From: Streptomyces bottropensis ATCC 25435
GTDB lineage: Bacteria; Actinomycetota; Actinomycetes; Streptomycetales; Streptomycetaceae
NCBI RefSeq assembly: GCF_000383595.1
Contig: NZ_KB911581.1
Coordinates: forward strand, 3,044,265 to 3,108,264
DNA: 64,000 nucleotides
Reading direction: 5' to 3'
A program made the position numbers and the translations under genes. Shown in pieces: positions 33,451 to 42,068 of this stretch. Position 1 is the stretch's first letter, and each line of letters opens with the position of its first letter. Below the pieces are notes generated by a model. The model searched no databases, was not told the DNA's origin, and saw only the letters and a list, made by a program, of their open reading frames with translations.

Positions 33451-34976
33451 GGCCTGCGCCAGCTCCGTCCGTCTCGTGCGAGCATCTCGTCCGCTTCCTC
33501 GGGGCCCCAACTGCCCGAGGCGTACTGCGCGGGCCTGCCCTGCTTGGCCCAGTACTCCTCGATCGGGTCGAGAATCTTCCAGGACTCCTCCACCTCCTGG
33601 TGGCGGGGGAAGAGGTTGGCGTCGCCGAGCAGCACATCCAGGATCAGCCGTTCGTACGCCTCCGGGCTGGACTCGGTGAACGACTCGCCGTACGCGAAGT
33701 CCATGGTGACGTCCCGGATCTCCATCGAGGTACCCGGCACCTTCGAACCGAAGCGCACGGTCATCCCCTCGTCCGGCTGCACCCGGATGACGACCGCGTT
33801 CTGCCCCAACTCCTCGGTGGCGGTGGAGTCGAACGGGGAGTGCGGCGCGCGCTGGAAGACCACCGCGATCTCCGTCACCCGGCGGCCCAGCCGTTTGCCG
33901 GTCCGCAGGTAGAAGGGCACCCCCGCCCAGCGCCGGTTGTCGATGCCGAGCTTGACCGCCGCGTACGTGTCGGTCGTCGAGGAGCGGTCGATGCCCTCCT
34001 CCTCCAGGTAGCCGGGCACCCGCTCACCGCCCTGCCAGCCGGCCGCGTACTGCCCGCGCACGGTGTGCCGGCCCAGATCCTCCGGCAGCCGTACCGCCTT
34101 GAGCGCCTTCAGTTTCTCGGTCAGCAGCGACTCCGCGTCGAACGCGGCCGGTTCCTCCATGGCGGTCAGGGCCAGCAGCTGCAGGAGGTGGTTCTGGATG
34201 ACGTCACGGGCCGAGCCGATACCGTCGTAGTACCCGGCGCGACCGCCGATGCCGATGTCCTCGGCCATCGTGATCTGCACGTGGTCGACGTAACTGCGGT
34301 TCCACAGGGGCTCGTACATCTGGTTGGCGAAGCGGAGCGCCAGGATGTTCTGGACGGTCTCCTTGCCGAGATAGTGGTCGATGCGGAAGACCTGCTCGGG
34401 GTCGAACACGTCGTGCAGGACCGCGTTCAGCTCGCGGGCGCTGGCCAGGTCGTGGCCGAACGGCTTCTCGATGACCGCGCGCCGCCAGGATCCCTCGGGC
34501 GGACTGGCCAGCTTGTGCTTCTTGAGCTGCTTGACGACCTTCGGGAACATCTTCGGCGGCACCGAGAGATAGAACGCGAAGTTGCCGCCCGTGCCCCGGG
34601 AGCTGTCCAGCTCCTCGACGGCCTCGCGGAGCCGCTTGAACGCCTCGTCGTCGCCGAAGTCGCCGGGGATGAACCGCATCCCCTCGGCGAGCTGCTGCCA
34701 GACCTCCTCACGGAACTCGGTGCGGGCGTGCTCGCGGACCGCGTCGTGCACGATCTGCGCGAAGTCCTCGTCCTCCCAGTCCCGGCGCGCGAAGCCCACC
34801 AGCGAGAAGCCCGGCGGCAGCAGGCCCCTGTTGGCCAGGTCGTACACGGCCGGCATCAGTTTCTTGCGGGACAGGTCACCGGTCACCCCGAAGATGACGA
34901 GCCCGGACGGGCCCGCGATCCGGGGCAGCCGGCGATCGTCTGCGTCCCGGAGCGGGTTGTGCCACTCGGCGGTCAT
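33447..34976 (-). CDS. zwf: Glucose-6-phosphate 1-dehydrogenase
   Basis: This 509-residue enzyme oxidises glucose 6-phosphate to 6-phosphogluconolactone, mainly with NADP. Its NADP site is in VIFGVTGDLSRKKLMPAVYDL. The active-site signature RIDHYLGKETVQN carries the catalytic histidine and substrate lysine, and EKPFGHD also matches the family. The ATG at 34976 overlaps the transaldolase stop by four bases. It lies between tal and opcA in the pentose phosphate operon; pgi, often found here, is absent. Confidence 0.95.
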   Translation of the reverse strand: MTAEWHNPLRDADDRRLPRIAGPSGLVIFGVTGDLSRKKLMPAVYDLANRGLLPPGFSLVGFARRDWEDEDFAQIVHDAVREHARTEFREEVWQQLAEGMRFIPGDFGDDEAFKRLREAVEELDSSRGTGGNFAFYLSVPPKMFPKVVKQLKKHKLASPPEGSWRRAVIEKPFGHDLASARELNAVLHDVFDPEQVFRIDHYLGKETVQNILALRFANQMYEPLWNRSYVDHVQITMAEDIGIGGRAGYYDGIGSARDVIQNHLLQLLALTAMEEPAAFDAESLLTEKLKALKAVRLPEDLGRHTVRGQYAAGWQGGERVPGYLEEEGIDRSSTTDTYAAVKLGIDNRRWAGVPFYLRTGKRLGRRVTEIAVVFQRAPHSPFDSTATEELGQNAVVIRVQPDEGMTVRFGSKVPGTSMEIRDVTMDFAYGESFTESSPEAYERLILDVLLGDANLFPRHQEVEESWKILDPIEEYWAKQGRPAQYASGSWGPEEADEMLARDGRSWRRP

Positions 34977-36154
34977 TCCCCATCAACTCCCTTGCTGTTC
35001 AGCGACTTCGCCACCATGTCCGACAGCTCCTGCCACGCCGCCTCGAACGCGGCGACACCCTGGTTCTCCAGCAGACCCACGACCTCCTCGTAGGAGATGC
35101 CGAGCGCCTCCACGGCGGCGAGGTCGGCACGTGCCTGCGCGTAGCCGCCGCTCACCGTGTTCCCGCGGATGTCGCCGTGGTCGGCGACGGCGTCGAGCGT
35201 GGCCTCGGGCATGGCGCTGACGGTGCCGGGCGCGACCAGCTCGTCCACGTACAGGGTGTCCTTGTACGCCGGGTTCTTCACGCCGGTCGAGGCCCATAGC
35301 GGGCGCTGCTTGTTGGCGCGGGCCCCGGCGAGGGCGGTCCAGCGGCTGCCGGGGTGCGCGGTGTCGCCGGCCTCGCCGAACACCTCCTCGTACGCCTCGT
35401 AGGCGAGCCGCGCGTTGGCGAGCGCGGCGCGGCCCCTGAGGGCCAGTGCCTGCGGTGTACCGAGCAGCGTCAGCCGCTTGTCGATCTCGGCGTCGACGCG
35501 GGAGACGAAGAAGGAGGCCACGGAGTGGACGGCGGACAGGTCCAGGCCCGCCGCCCGTGCCTTCTCCAGGCCCGCCAGATAGGCGTGCATCACCTCGAAG
35601 TGGCGCTCCAGCGAGACGATCAGCGTGGCCTCGACGCCGATGCCGAGCCCGATGACCTCGGTGATCGCCGGGAGGCCCGCCCTCGTCGCCGCGATCTTGA
35701 TCATCACGTTGGGGCGGTCGACGAGCCGTACGAGCTGCCTGGCCTCGGCGACGGTCGCGGCGGTGTCGTGGGCCAGCCGGGGGTCGACCTCGATGGAGAC
35801 CCGGCCGTCCCGGCCCGCCGTCGCCTCGTACACCGGACGCAGGACGTCGGCGGCGGCGCGCACATCGGCGGTCGTCATCATCCGGACGGCCTCGTCGGCC
35901 GTCACCCCGCGCACGGCGAGGTCGCCGAGCTGCTCCTCGTAGCCCTCCCCGGAGCCGATGGCGGCCCGGAAGACGGACGGGTCGGTCCGCACGCCGACGA
36001 CGTGGCGCTTCTCGACGAGCTTGGCGAGGTGGCCGGAGGAGACGCGGGTGCGGGAGAGGCCGTCGAGCCAGACGGAGACGCCCTCGTCACCGAGGCGTTC
36101 CAGGGGGTCCGTGGCGGTGTCCGCCACGGCTGTTTCGGTGGTCACAATGATCAT
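34973..36154 (-). CDS. tal: Transaldolase
   Basis: This transaldolase of about 390 residues transfers a dihydroxyacetone unit between sugar phosphates. It shows the long (TalB/Tal type 2) actinobacterial form. The Schiff-base lysine is in NVMIKIAATRAGL, with SIEVDPRLAHDT and LWASTGVKNPAYKDTLYVDEL also characteristic. The start is uncertain: ATG 36154 has GAAGG only three bases away, and a GTG at 36145 has a more normal distance. It is the second gene of the operon, 19 bases after tkt, and overlaps zwf by four bases. Confidence 0.93.
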   Translation of the reverse strand: MIIVTTETAVADTATDPLERLGDEGVSVWLDGLSRTRVSSGHLAKLVEKRHVVGVRTDPSVFRAAIGSGEGYEEQLGDLAVRGVTADEAVRMMTTADVRAAADVLRPVYEATAGRDGRVSIEVDPRLAHDTAATVAEARQLVRLVDRPNVMIKIAATRAGLPAITEVIGLGIGVEATLIVSLERHFEVMHAYLAGLEKARAAGLDLSAVHSVASFFVSRVDAEIDKRLTLLGTPQALALRGRAALANARLAYEAYEEVFGEAGDTAHPGSRWTALAGARANKQRPLWASTGVKNPAYKDTLYVDELVAPGTVSAMPEATLDAVADHGDIRGNTVSGGYAQARADLAAVEALGISYEEVVGLLENQGVAAFEAAWQELSDMVAKSLNSKGVDGE

Positions 36155-36173
36155 CTTCCTTCAGGCGCTCGCG

Positions 36174-38252
36174 TCAACCGCGCACGGCGGTGAGTGATTC
36201 CCTCGCGGCGGCGACGACGTGCTCGGAGGTGAAGCCGTACTCGGCGAACAGCGTCTTCGCGTCGGCGGAGGCGCCGAAGTGTTCGAGGGAGACGATGCGG
36301 CCGTGGTCACCGACGTAGCGGTACCAGGTCAGACCGATCCCCGCCTCGACCGCCACGCGGGCCTTCACGGACGGCGGCAGCACGTGCTCGCGGTATTCGC
36401 GCGGCTGTTCCTCGAACCACTCCACCGACGGCATCGACACGACCCGCGTCCCGACCCCCTCGGCCTCCAGCCGCTCCCGGGCGCCGACGGCGAGCTGCAC
36501 CTCGGAACCCGTGGCGATCAGGATCACCTCCGGGGTCCCGGTCGAGGACTCCTGGAGCACGTAACCGCCCTTCGCCGCCCGGGAGTCGGGCGCGTACGTC
36601 GGCACGCCCTGCCGGGTGAGCGCCAGCCCGTGCGGGGCCGGGTCGGTGGCGTGCCGCCGCAGGATCTCGGCCCAGGCGATCGCCGTCTCGTTGGCATCGG
36701 CGGGGCGGACGATGTTCAGGCCCGGGATCGCCCGCAGCGAGGCCAGGTGCTCGACCGGCTGGTGGGTGGGGCCGTCCTCGCCGAGACCGATGGAGTCGTG
36801 CGTCCACACGTACGTCACCGGTAGCTGCATCAGCGCCGACAGGCGTACGGCGTTGCGCATGTAGTCGGAGAACACCAGGAACGTGCCGCCGTGGATACGG
36901 GTGTTGCCGTGCAGCGCGATGCCGTTCATCTCCGCGGCCATGGAGTGCTCACGGATGCCGAAGTGGATCGTGCGCCCGTAGGGGTCCGCCTCCGGCAGCG
37001 GGTTGTCCGCGGGGAGGAACGACGACGTCTTGTCGATCGTGGTGTTGTTGGAACCGGCGAGGTCGGCGGAGCCGCCCCACAGCTCCGGGATCACCGCGCC
37101 CAGCGCCTGGAGGACCTTGCCGGACGCGGCACGCGTGGCGACACCCTTGCCCGTCTCGAACTCCGGCAGATGCGACTCCCAGCCCTCAGGCAGCTCGCCC
37201 GCGCTGATCCGGTCGAACTCCGCAGCCCGCCCGGCGTTGCCGTCACGCCACTCCTGCAGCCGCTTGTCCCAGACGGCACGCGCCTCACGGCCCCGCTCAC
37301 CCAGCGCGCGCGTGTACTCGATGACCTCGGCGGCGACATCGAAGCTCTTGTCCGGGTCGAAGCCCAGCACCCGCTTGGTGGCGGCGACCTCGTCCGCGCC
37401 GAGCGCCGAGCCGTGCGCGGCCTCGGTGTTCTGCGCGTTCGGCGCCGGCCAGGCGATGATCGAACGCATCGCGATGAACGAGGGCTTGTCGGTGACCGCC
37501 TTCGCCGCCTCGATCGCCGCGAACAGCGCGACCGGGTCGAGGTCGCCGTTCTCCTTGGGCTCCACCCGCTGCACGTGCCAGCCGTAGGCCTCGTACCGCT
37601 GGGTGACGTCCTCGGAGACGGCCGTCTCGGTGTCACCCTCGATGGAGATGTGGTTGTCGTCCCACAGCAGCACCAGATTGCCGAGCTTCTGGTGACCGGC
37701 CAGCGAGGACGCCTCGGCGGAGATGCCCTCCTGCAGGCAGCCGTCACCGGCGACGGCGAAGACGTGATGGTCGAACGGCGACTCCCCGACAGCGGCTTCC
37801 GGGTCGAACAGCCCGCGCTCGTAACGGGCGGCCATCGCCATGCCCACCGCGTTGGCCACCCCCTGGCCCAGCGGCCCGGTCGTCGTCTCGACGGCCTTGG
37901 TGTGCCCGTACTCGGGGTGGCCCGGGGTCTTCGAACCCCACGTGCGGAAGGACTCCAGGTCCTCCAGCTCCAGGCCGAAACCCCCCAGGTACAGCTGGAT
38001 GTAGAGGGTCAGGGAGGAGTGGCCGGCGGACAGGACGAACCGGTCACGGCCCACCCAGTCGGGATCGGCGGGGTCATGGCGCATCACCTTCTGGAAAAGG
38101 GTGTACGCGGCGGGCGCAAGGCTCATCGCCGTCCCCGGATGGCCGTTGCCGACCTTCTGGACGGCGTCGGCGGCCAGGATCCGGGCGGTGTCGACGGCCC
38201 GCTGGTCCAATTCGGTCCACGCGAGGTCTGTAGTGGTCGGCTTGGTGCTCAC
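36174..38252 (-). CDS. tkt: Transketolase
   Basis: This 692-residue thiamine-diphosphate enzyme moves two-carbon units in the non-oxidative pentose phosphate pathway. N-terminal GNGHPGTAMSLAP, the Mg/ThDP motif AGDGCLQEGISAEA to NLVLLWDDN, and the central GIREHSMAAEMNGIALHG are all intact. The start is GTG 38252 with GGAG about twelve bases upstream. It is the first gene of the tkt-tal-zwf-opcA-gnd operon and is divergent from ctaB, an arrangement I regard as conserved in Streptomyces. Confidence 0.95.
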   Translation of the reverse strand: MSTKPTTTDLAWTELDQRAVDTARILAADAVQKVGNGHPGTAMSLAPAAYTLFQKVMRHDPADPDWVGRDRFVLSAGHSSLTLYIQLYLGGFGLELEDLESFRTWGSKTPGHPEYGHTKAVETTTGPLGQGVANAVGMAMAARYERGLFDPEAAVGESPFDHHVFAVAGDGCLQEGISAEASSLAGHQKLGNLVLLWDDNHISIEGDTETAVSEDVTQRYEAYGWHVQRVEPKENGDLDPVALFAAIEAAKAVTDKPSFIAMRSIIAWPAPNAQNTEAAHGSALGADEVAATKRVLGFDPDKSFDVAAEVIEYTRALGERGREARAVWDKRLQEWRDGNAGRAAEFDRISAGELPEGWESHLPEFETGKGVATRAASGKVLQALGAVIPELWGGSADLAGSNNTTIDKTSSFLPADNPLPEADPYGRTIHFGIREHSMAAEMNGIALHGNTRIHGGTFLVFSDYMRNAVRLSALMQLPVTYVWTHDSIGLGEDGPTHQPVEHLASLRAIPGLNIVRPADANETAIAWAEILRRHATDPAPHGLALTRQGVPTYAPDSRAAKGGYVLQESSTGTPEVILIATGSEVQLAVGARERLEAEGVGTRVVSMPSVEWFEEQPREYREHVLPPSVKARVAVEAGIGLTWYRYVGDHGRIVSLEHFGASADAKTLFAEYGFTSEHVVAAARESLTAVRG

Positions 38253-38626
38253 CCTGGGTCAGGGCTCCTCTCCACATGTCTCGTGCCGGTGTTCTTCACG
38301 GCACCGGCCGTTGTCGAGCCTACCCCCGTAGGAACGCGCATTTTTTCGAGTCATTACAGACTGCCGGGACTGTGTCCCGTCCGCCTCCCGACCAGTGGTT
38401 CGCATGCTGAGACCAGGGGGTTCCGCTGTTCGACATCTGAATACGGACCCGCTCATCCGACTGCTCAACGCAAGTGTGTCCGGCCCGCCGCGGGGCACCC
38501 ACAAACACGACCCCACCCCCTTGAAAGGCTGGCTCTGGGCAACGTCTACAGTGGCGTGGTACGCGCGAGCCGTCACGGGGAGTTCACATCCGGAGGCTTG
38601 CTGAGGAGTCTCTGTCAGGGGTGTGC
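38253..38626. promoter_or_regulatory. Divergent promoter region of tkt and ctaB
   Basis: This 374-base gap contains the promoters of both operons. On the plus strand TTGAAA (38521-38526) and TCTACA (38545-38550), 18 bases apart, resemble a vegetative promoter about 70 bases before ctaB. A TTTTTTCG tract near 38340 and CGAGTCATTACAGAC at about 38347 are conspicuous AT-rich spots on the tkt side. No gene is evident. Confidence 0.45.
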
Positions 38627-39583
38627 GTGACGGCCGTCGAATCCCGTCCACCGGGCGTGCTGGGCGCGAGCAGCACGAGCAGCAGCCGGGGTCAGCGGCC
38701 GATCGGGGCCCGCGTCATGGCCTTCGTGGCGCTCACGAAGCCGCGGATCATCGAACTACTGCTGATCACCACGGTTCCGGTGATGTTCCTGGCGGAACAG
38801 GGTGTCCCGGACCTCTGGCTGGTGCTCGCCACCTGCGTCGGCGGTTACCTCTCGGCGGGCGGCGCCAACGCGCTCAACATGTACATCGACCGGGACATCG
38901 ACGCGCTCATGGAGCGCACGTCGCAGCGCCCCCTGGTCACCGGCATGGTCACCCCGCGTGAGGGTCTGGTCTTCGGCCTCACCCTCGCGGCCGTCTCCAC
39001 CGCCTGGTTCGGACTCCTCGTCAACTGGCTGTCCGCCTGGCTGTCACTCGGGGCGCTCCTCTTCTACGTCGTCGTCTACACGATGATCCTCAAACGGCGT
39101 ACGTCGCAGAACATCGTCTGGGGCGGCATCGCCGGCTGCATGCCGGTCCTCATCGGCTGGTCCGCCGTCACGAACTCGATGTCGTGGGCCGCGGTCATCC
39201 TCTTCCTCGTCATCTTCTTCTGGACTCCGCCGCACTACTGGCCCCTGTCCATGAAGGTGAAGGACGACTACGCCCGGGTCGGCGTCCCGATGCTCCCGGT
39301 GGTCGCCTCCAACAAGGTCGTCGCCCGTCAGATCGTCCTCTACAGCTGGGTGATGGTGGCGGTCTCCCTGATGCTGACCGTGCTCGGCTACACCGGCTGG
39401 TTCTACACGGCGGTCGCCGCGGTCACCGGCGGCTGGTGGCTCTGGGAGGCGCACGCCCTCCAGACCCGCGCGAAGGGCGGCGCGACCGGCGGCAAGCTCA
39501 AGGAGATGCGCCTGTTCCACTGGTCGATCACCTACGTGTCGCTGCTCTTCGTGGCGGTCGCGGTGGACCCCTTCCTGCGCTGA
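38627..39583 (+). CDS. ctaB: Protohaem IX farnesyltransferase (haem O synthase)
   Basis: This 318-residue polytopic UbiA-family prenyltransferase attaches farnesyl to haem B to give haem O for cytochrome oxidase. The first aspartate motif is [15 protein letters not shown] and the second is [28 protein letters not shown] near residue 40 is also characteristic. About nine membrane helices are visible. GTG 38627 (VTAVESRP) is preferred; an in-frame GTG two codons earlier is possible, with GAGGAG at 38603 upstream. A terminator hairpin follows the stop. Haem A synthase (ctaA) lies 2.5 kb away. Confidence 0.93.
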   Translation: MTAVESRPPGVLGASSTSSSRGQRPIGARVMAFVALTKPRIIELLLITTVPVMFLAEQGVPDLWLVLATCVGGYLSAGGANALNMYIDRDIDALMERTSQRPLVTGMVTPREGLVFGLTLAAVSTAWFGLLVNWLSAWLSLGALLFYVVVYTMILKRRTSQNIVWGGIAGCMPVLIGWSAVTNSMSWAAVILFLVIFFWTPPHYWPLSMKVKDDYARVGVPMLPVVASNKVVARQIVLYSWVMVAVSLMLTVLGYTGWFYTAVAAVTGGWWLWEAHALQTRAKGGATGGKLKEMRLFHWSITYVSLLFVAVAVDPFLR

Positions 39584-39585
39584 GG

Positions 39586-39605
39586 CGCGCCCCGTGAGGG
39601 GCGCG
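39586..39605. terminator. Terminator after ctaB
   Basis: CGCGCCCC, loop GTGA, GGGGCGCG form an 8-bp stem three bases after the ctaB stop. The continuing sequence GGGCGCGGGGAAC repeats the arm of the hairpin at 31577-31589. Confidence 0.65.
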
Positions 39606-39729
39606 GGGAACCGCGCGAGCAACCACGACGGGCGTCACGCACCCACTCACCGCGACGTACGACGGCGAGTGGCGAAGCCCACTCGGGCCACCATCGCCGC
39701 TCGCACTACCCATCGGTAGCATCCTGACC

Positions 39730-40092
39730 ATGTCAGACACGAAGCAGGCAGACGAGGCCAGGGAAGCCAAGGCCGCCGCGAAGGCCGAGCGCCGAGCGAC
39801 CCAGCTGGCCAAGCAGATCGGCACCTTCGCCAAGGCTCACGGAGGAGCCGAGGCCCAGGTCGCCTACATCGGCCAGATCGGCGCCCGGATCGTCCTGGTC
39901 GGCGAGGACGGCGGCTGGGGCGACCTCGTGGCCCCCACCCACGCCATCGCCGAGGCCGCCGTGCGGAAGGCCGGCGTCACCGTCCACGAGGACTTCGACG
40001 GCGAGTTCGCGGCCAAGGTCACCACCGGCCCCTACGAGTGGTCGCGCATGGCCGGAATCCAGGTCGGCGGTCCGAAGAACAGCAACACCTGA
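39730..40092 (+). CDS. Small conserved-looking protein of unknown function
   Basis: This 120-residue protein was not recognised as a named family. Residues 1-35 are alanine/lysine/glutamate-rich and probably helical (EAREAKAAAKAERRATQLAKQ). The rest looks like a compact alpha/beta domain with AQVAYIGQIGARIVLVGEDGGWGDLV and EWSRMAGIQVGGPK. No signal peptide, membrane helix or cysteine is present. Codon use is typical of a genuine Streptomyces gene. It starts with ATG and lacks a strong ribosome site; TAGCATCCTGACC precedes it. It stands alone between ctaB and the hydrolase gene. Confidence 0.75.
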   Translation: MSDTKQADEAREAKAAAKAERRATQLAKQIGTFAKAHGGAEAQVAYIGQIGARIVLVGEDGGWGDLVAPTHAIAEAAVRKAGVTVHEDFDGEFAAKVTTGPYEWSRMAGIQVGGPKNSNT

Positions 40093-40147
40093 GCCCGGCT
40101 CGCCCGTTAGGCCCCGTGAACGACGGAGTCGGCCTCGGGGAGCTCGG

Positions 40148-41254
40148 ATGATCGAAACGCCGTCCCTCGTGGACCAGTACTGCCACGGCGTACTGCGCAC
40201 GGAGCTGGGCCTCGGCACCTTCGAGGCCCACCTCGCGCGCAGCGAGGGCCCGCCCGCGCCCGGCACCACCTTCTTCGACACCCAGACGGGTTTCGCCGTA
40301 CGCCGCTGGTGCCCGCCCCTGCTCGGTCTGGAACCGCACTGCCCGCCGGCCCGTTATCTGGCCCGGCGCCGCGAACTGGGCGTCCTGGAGGCCGGCCGCA
40401 GACTCCTGCGAGGCAGCGGCATCACGACCTACCTCGTCGACACGGGGCTGCCCGGCGACCTCACGGGGCCGGGCGAGATGGCCTCCACCGGAGAGGCGGA
40501 CGCCCACGAGATCGTCCGCCTCGAACTGCTCGCCGAACAGGTCGCCGACACCTCCGGCACCGTCGAGTCGTTCCTGGCCAATCTCGCCGAGTCGGTGCAC
40601 GCGGCCGCCGCGAACGCCGTCGCCTTCACCTCGGTGGCGGGCGTACGGCACGGCCTGGCGTTCGCGCCCGAGCCGCCCGGCCCGGGAGAGGTGCGCGGCG
40701 CGGTGGGGCGCTGGCTCGCGCACCGGCCGGTCGGCGGGGCGCTCACCGACCCCGTCCTCCTGCGCCATCTGCTGTGGATCGCCGTCGCCTCGGGCCGCCC
40801 CCTCCAGCTCCACGCGGGCCTCGGCGAACCCGGCCTGCGCATCGACGCCACCGACCCCGTCCTGCTCACCGACTTCGCCCGCGCCACGGCGGGCCTCGGC
40901 ACCGACCTGGTCCTGCTGCACGGCTACCCGTACCACCGTCAGGCGGCCCACCTCGCCGGGGTCTTCCCGCACGTCCACGTCGACCTGGGCGCCGAACTCG
41001 TGCGCACCGGCGCCCGGGCCGCCGCCGTGCTCGCCGAGGTCCTCGAACTCGCCCCCTTCGGCAAGCTCCTCTTCTCCAGCGGCGCCCACGGCCTGCCCGA
41101 GCTGCACGTGGTCGGGGCCCGGCTGTTCCGTGAGGCGCTGGCCCGGGTGCTGGGGACCTGGGTGGCGGAGGGCGCCTGGTCACCGGTGGACGCACAGCGC
41201 GTGGCGGGACTGATCGCGGCGGGGAACGCCCGGCGGGTGTACGGGCTGGAGTGA
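40148..41254 (+). CDS. Amidohydrolase-superfamily TIM-barrel protein
   Basis: This 368-residue protein resembles metal-dependent hydrolases of the amidohydrolase 2 type. Features include VDQYCHG at the start (replacing the usual His-x-His pair), LQLHAGLGEP near residue 222, VLLHGYPYHRQAAHLAGVFPHVHVDLG (about 257-283), LFSSGAHGLPELHVVGA and a terminal GNARRVYGLE. In related proteins the two histidine strands and a late aspartate bind metal; here the late position reads SGAHG, so the metal site may differ. The substrate is unknown. ATG 40148 follows GGGGAGCTCGG. It is followed by the nucleotidyltransferase-like gene 19 bases later and may be co-transcribed with it. Confidence 0.8.
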   Translation: MIETPSLVDQYCHGVLRTELGLGTFEAHLARSEGPPAPGTTFFDTQTGFAVRRWCPPLLGLEPHCPPARYLARRRELGVLEAGRRLLRGSGITTYLVDTGLPGDLTGPGEMASTGEADAHEIVRLELLAEQVADTSGTVESFLANLAESVHAAAANAVAFTSVAGVRHGLAFAPEPPGPGEVRGAVGRWLAHRPVGGALTDPVLLRHLLWIAVASGRPLQLHAGLGEPGLRIDATDPVLLTDFARATAGLGTDLVLLHGYPYHRQAAHLAGVFPHVHVDLGAELVRTGARAAAVLAEVLELAPFGKLLFSSGAHGLPELHVVGARLFREALARVLGTWVAEGAWSPVDAQRVAGLIAAGNARRVYGLE

Positions 41255-41273
41255 GTGGGTGAGACTGGCCCGC

Positions 41274-42041
41274 ATGACAGACAGCGACACGACCGCCGGC
41301 TTACCCGCGGCCGCAACCGAGACCGCGGCCCTGGTCGGACGCTTCCTCGACGAACTGCGGGACCTCTCCCCGCTCGCCGTCTGGGCCCACGGCTCCCTCG
41401 GCGGCGGCGACTACCAGGAGGGCCGCAGCGACCTGGACCTGATCGCCGTCGTGGAGGGCCCGGTCACCGCCCGGACCGCCTGGCGGGCGGGACGCCTGCA
41501 CGCCCGCCTGCGCCACGCGCCGCAGGCGGCGAACCTGCACTGCACGTACCTGACGCCTCCCACGGCGGCCGACGCCGGGCGCCCGCACCTCACCTGGGCG
41601 CACGAGCGGCTGTTCCGGCGCACGGTCACCCCGGTCACCCGGCGCGAGCTGCACACCTTCGGTCTCGTCCTGCACGGCGAACCGCCCGGGGCGCTGCTGC
41701 CACCGGTCTCCGACACCGAGCTGAACGCCTTCGTCGTCCGCGACCAGCGGGAGTTCTGGCGCCCGGCGCTCGACAAGGCCCACCTGTGGGACCGGGACAT
41801 CTGGGTCGACCTCGGGCTGCTCACCTTCGCCCGCGCCACCGCCACCCTGCGTGAGGGCCGGCTGATCTCCAAGCGCGAGGCCCTGGACCTGCTGCCCACC
41901 CTGGGCGCGCCCGTCGAGGTGGTCGAGGACATCAGGCGGCGCCGGTACGGGCAGCGGACCGAGGAGGTACGGCACCGGGGCGAGCTGACCCGCCGGTTCC
42001 TGGCCCCCGCGATCGACGACCTCGTACGGACCTACGGCTGA
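41274..42041 (+). CDS. Nucleotidyltransferase-fold protein with a TTA codon
   Basis: This 255-residue protein has the DNA polymerase-beta-like nucleotidyltransferase signature VWAHGSLGGGDYQEGRSDLDL (G-S-x-x-x-G through S-D-x-D, about residues 38-58). The helical C-terminal half resembles aminoglycoside adenylyltransferases (DUF4111-like). It could adenylylate a small molecule, but no substrate can be named. Codon 10 (41301-41303) is TTA, the rarest codon in streptomycetes and read only by the bldA tRNA, so translation is probably tied to development. ATG 41274 is preferred to an in-frame GTG five codons upstream. It converges on ctaA. Confidence 0.8.
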   Translation: MTDSDTTAGLPAAATETAALVGRFLDELRDLSPLAVWAHGSLGGGDYQEGRSDLDLIAVVEGPVTARTAWRAGRLHARLRHAPQAANLHCTYLTPPTAADAGRPHLTWAHERLFRRTVTPVTRRELHTFGLVLHGEPPGALLPPVSDTELNAFVVRDQREFWRPALDKAHLWDRDIWVDLGLLTFARATATLREGRLISKREALDLLPTLGAPVEVVEDIRRRRYGQRTEEVRHRGELTRRFLAPAIDDLVRTYG

Positions 42042-42068
42042 CGCGGCGGGCGCGGGCCCGTCCCGGAC

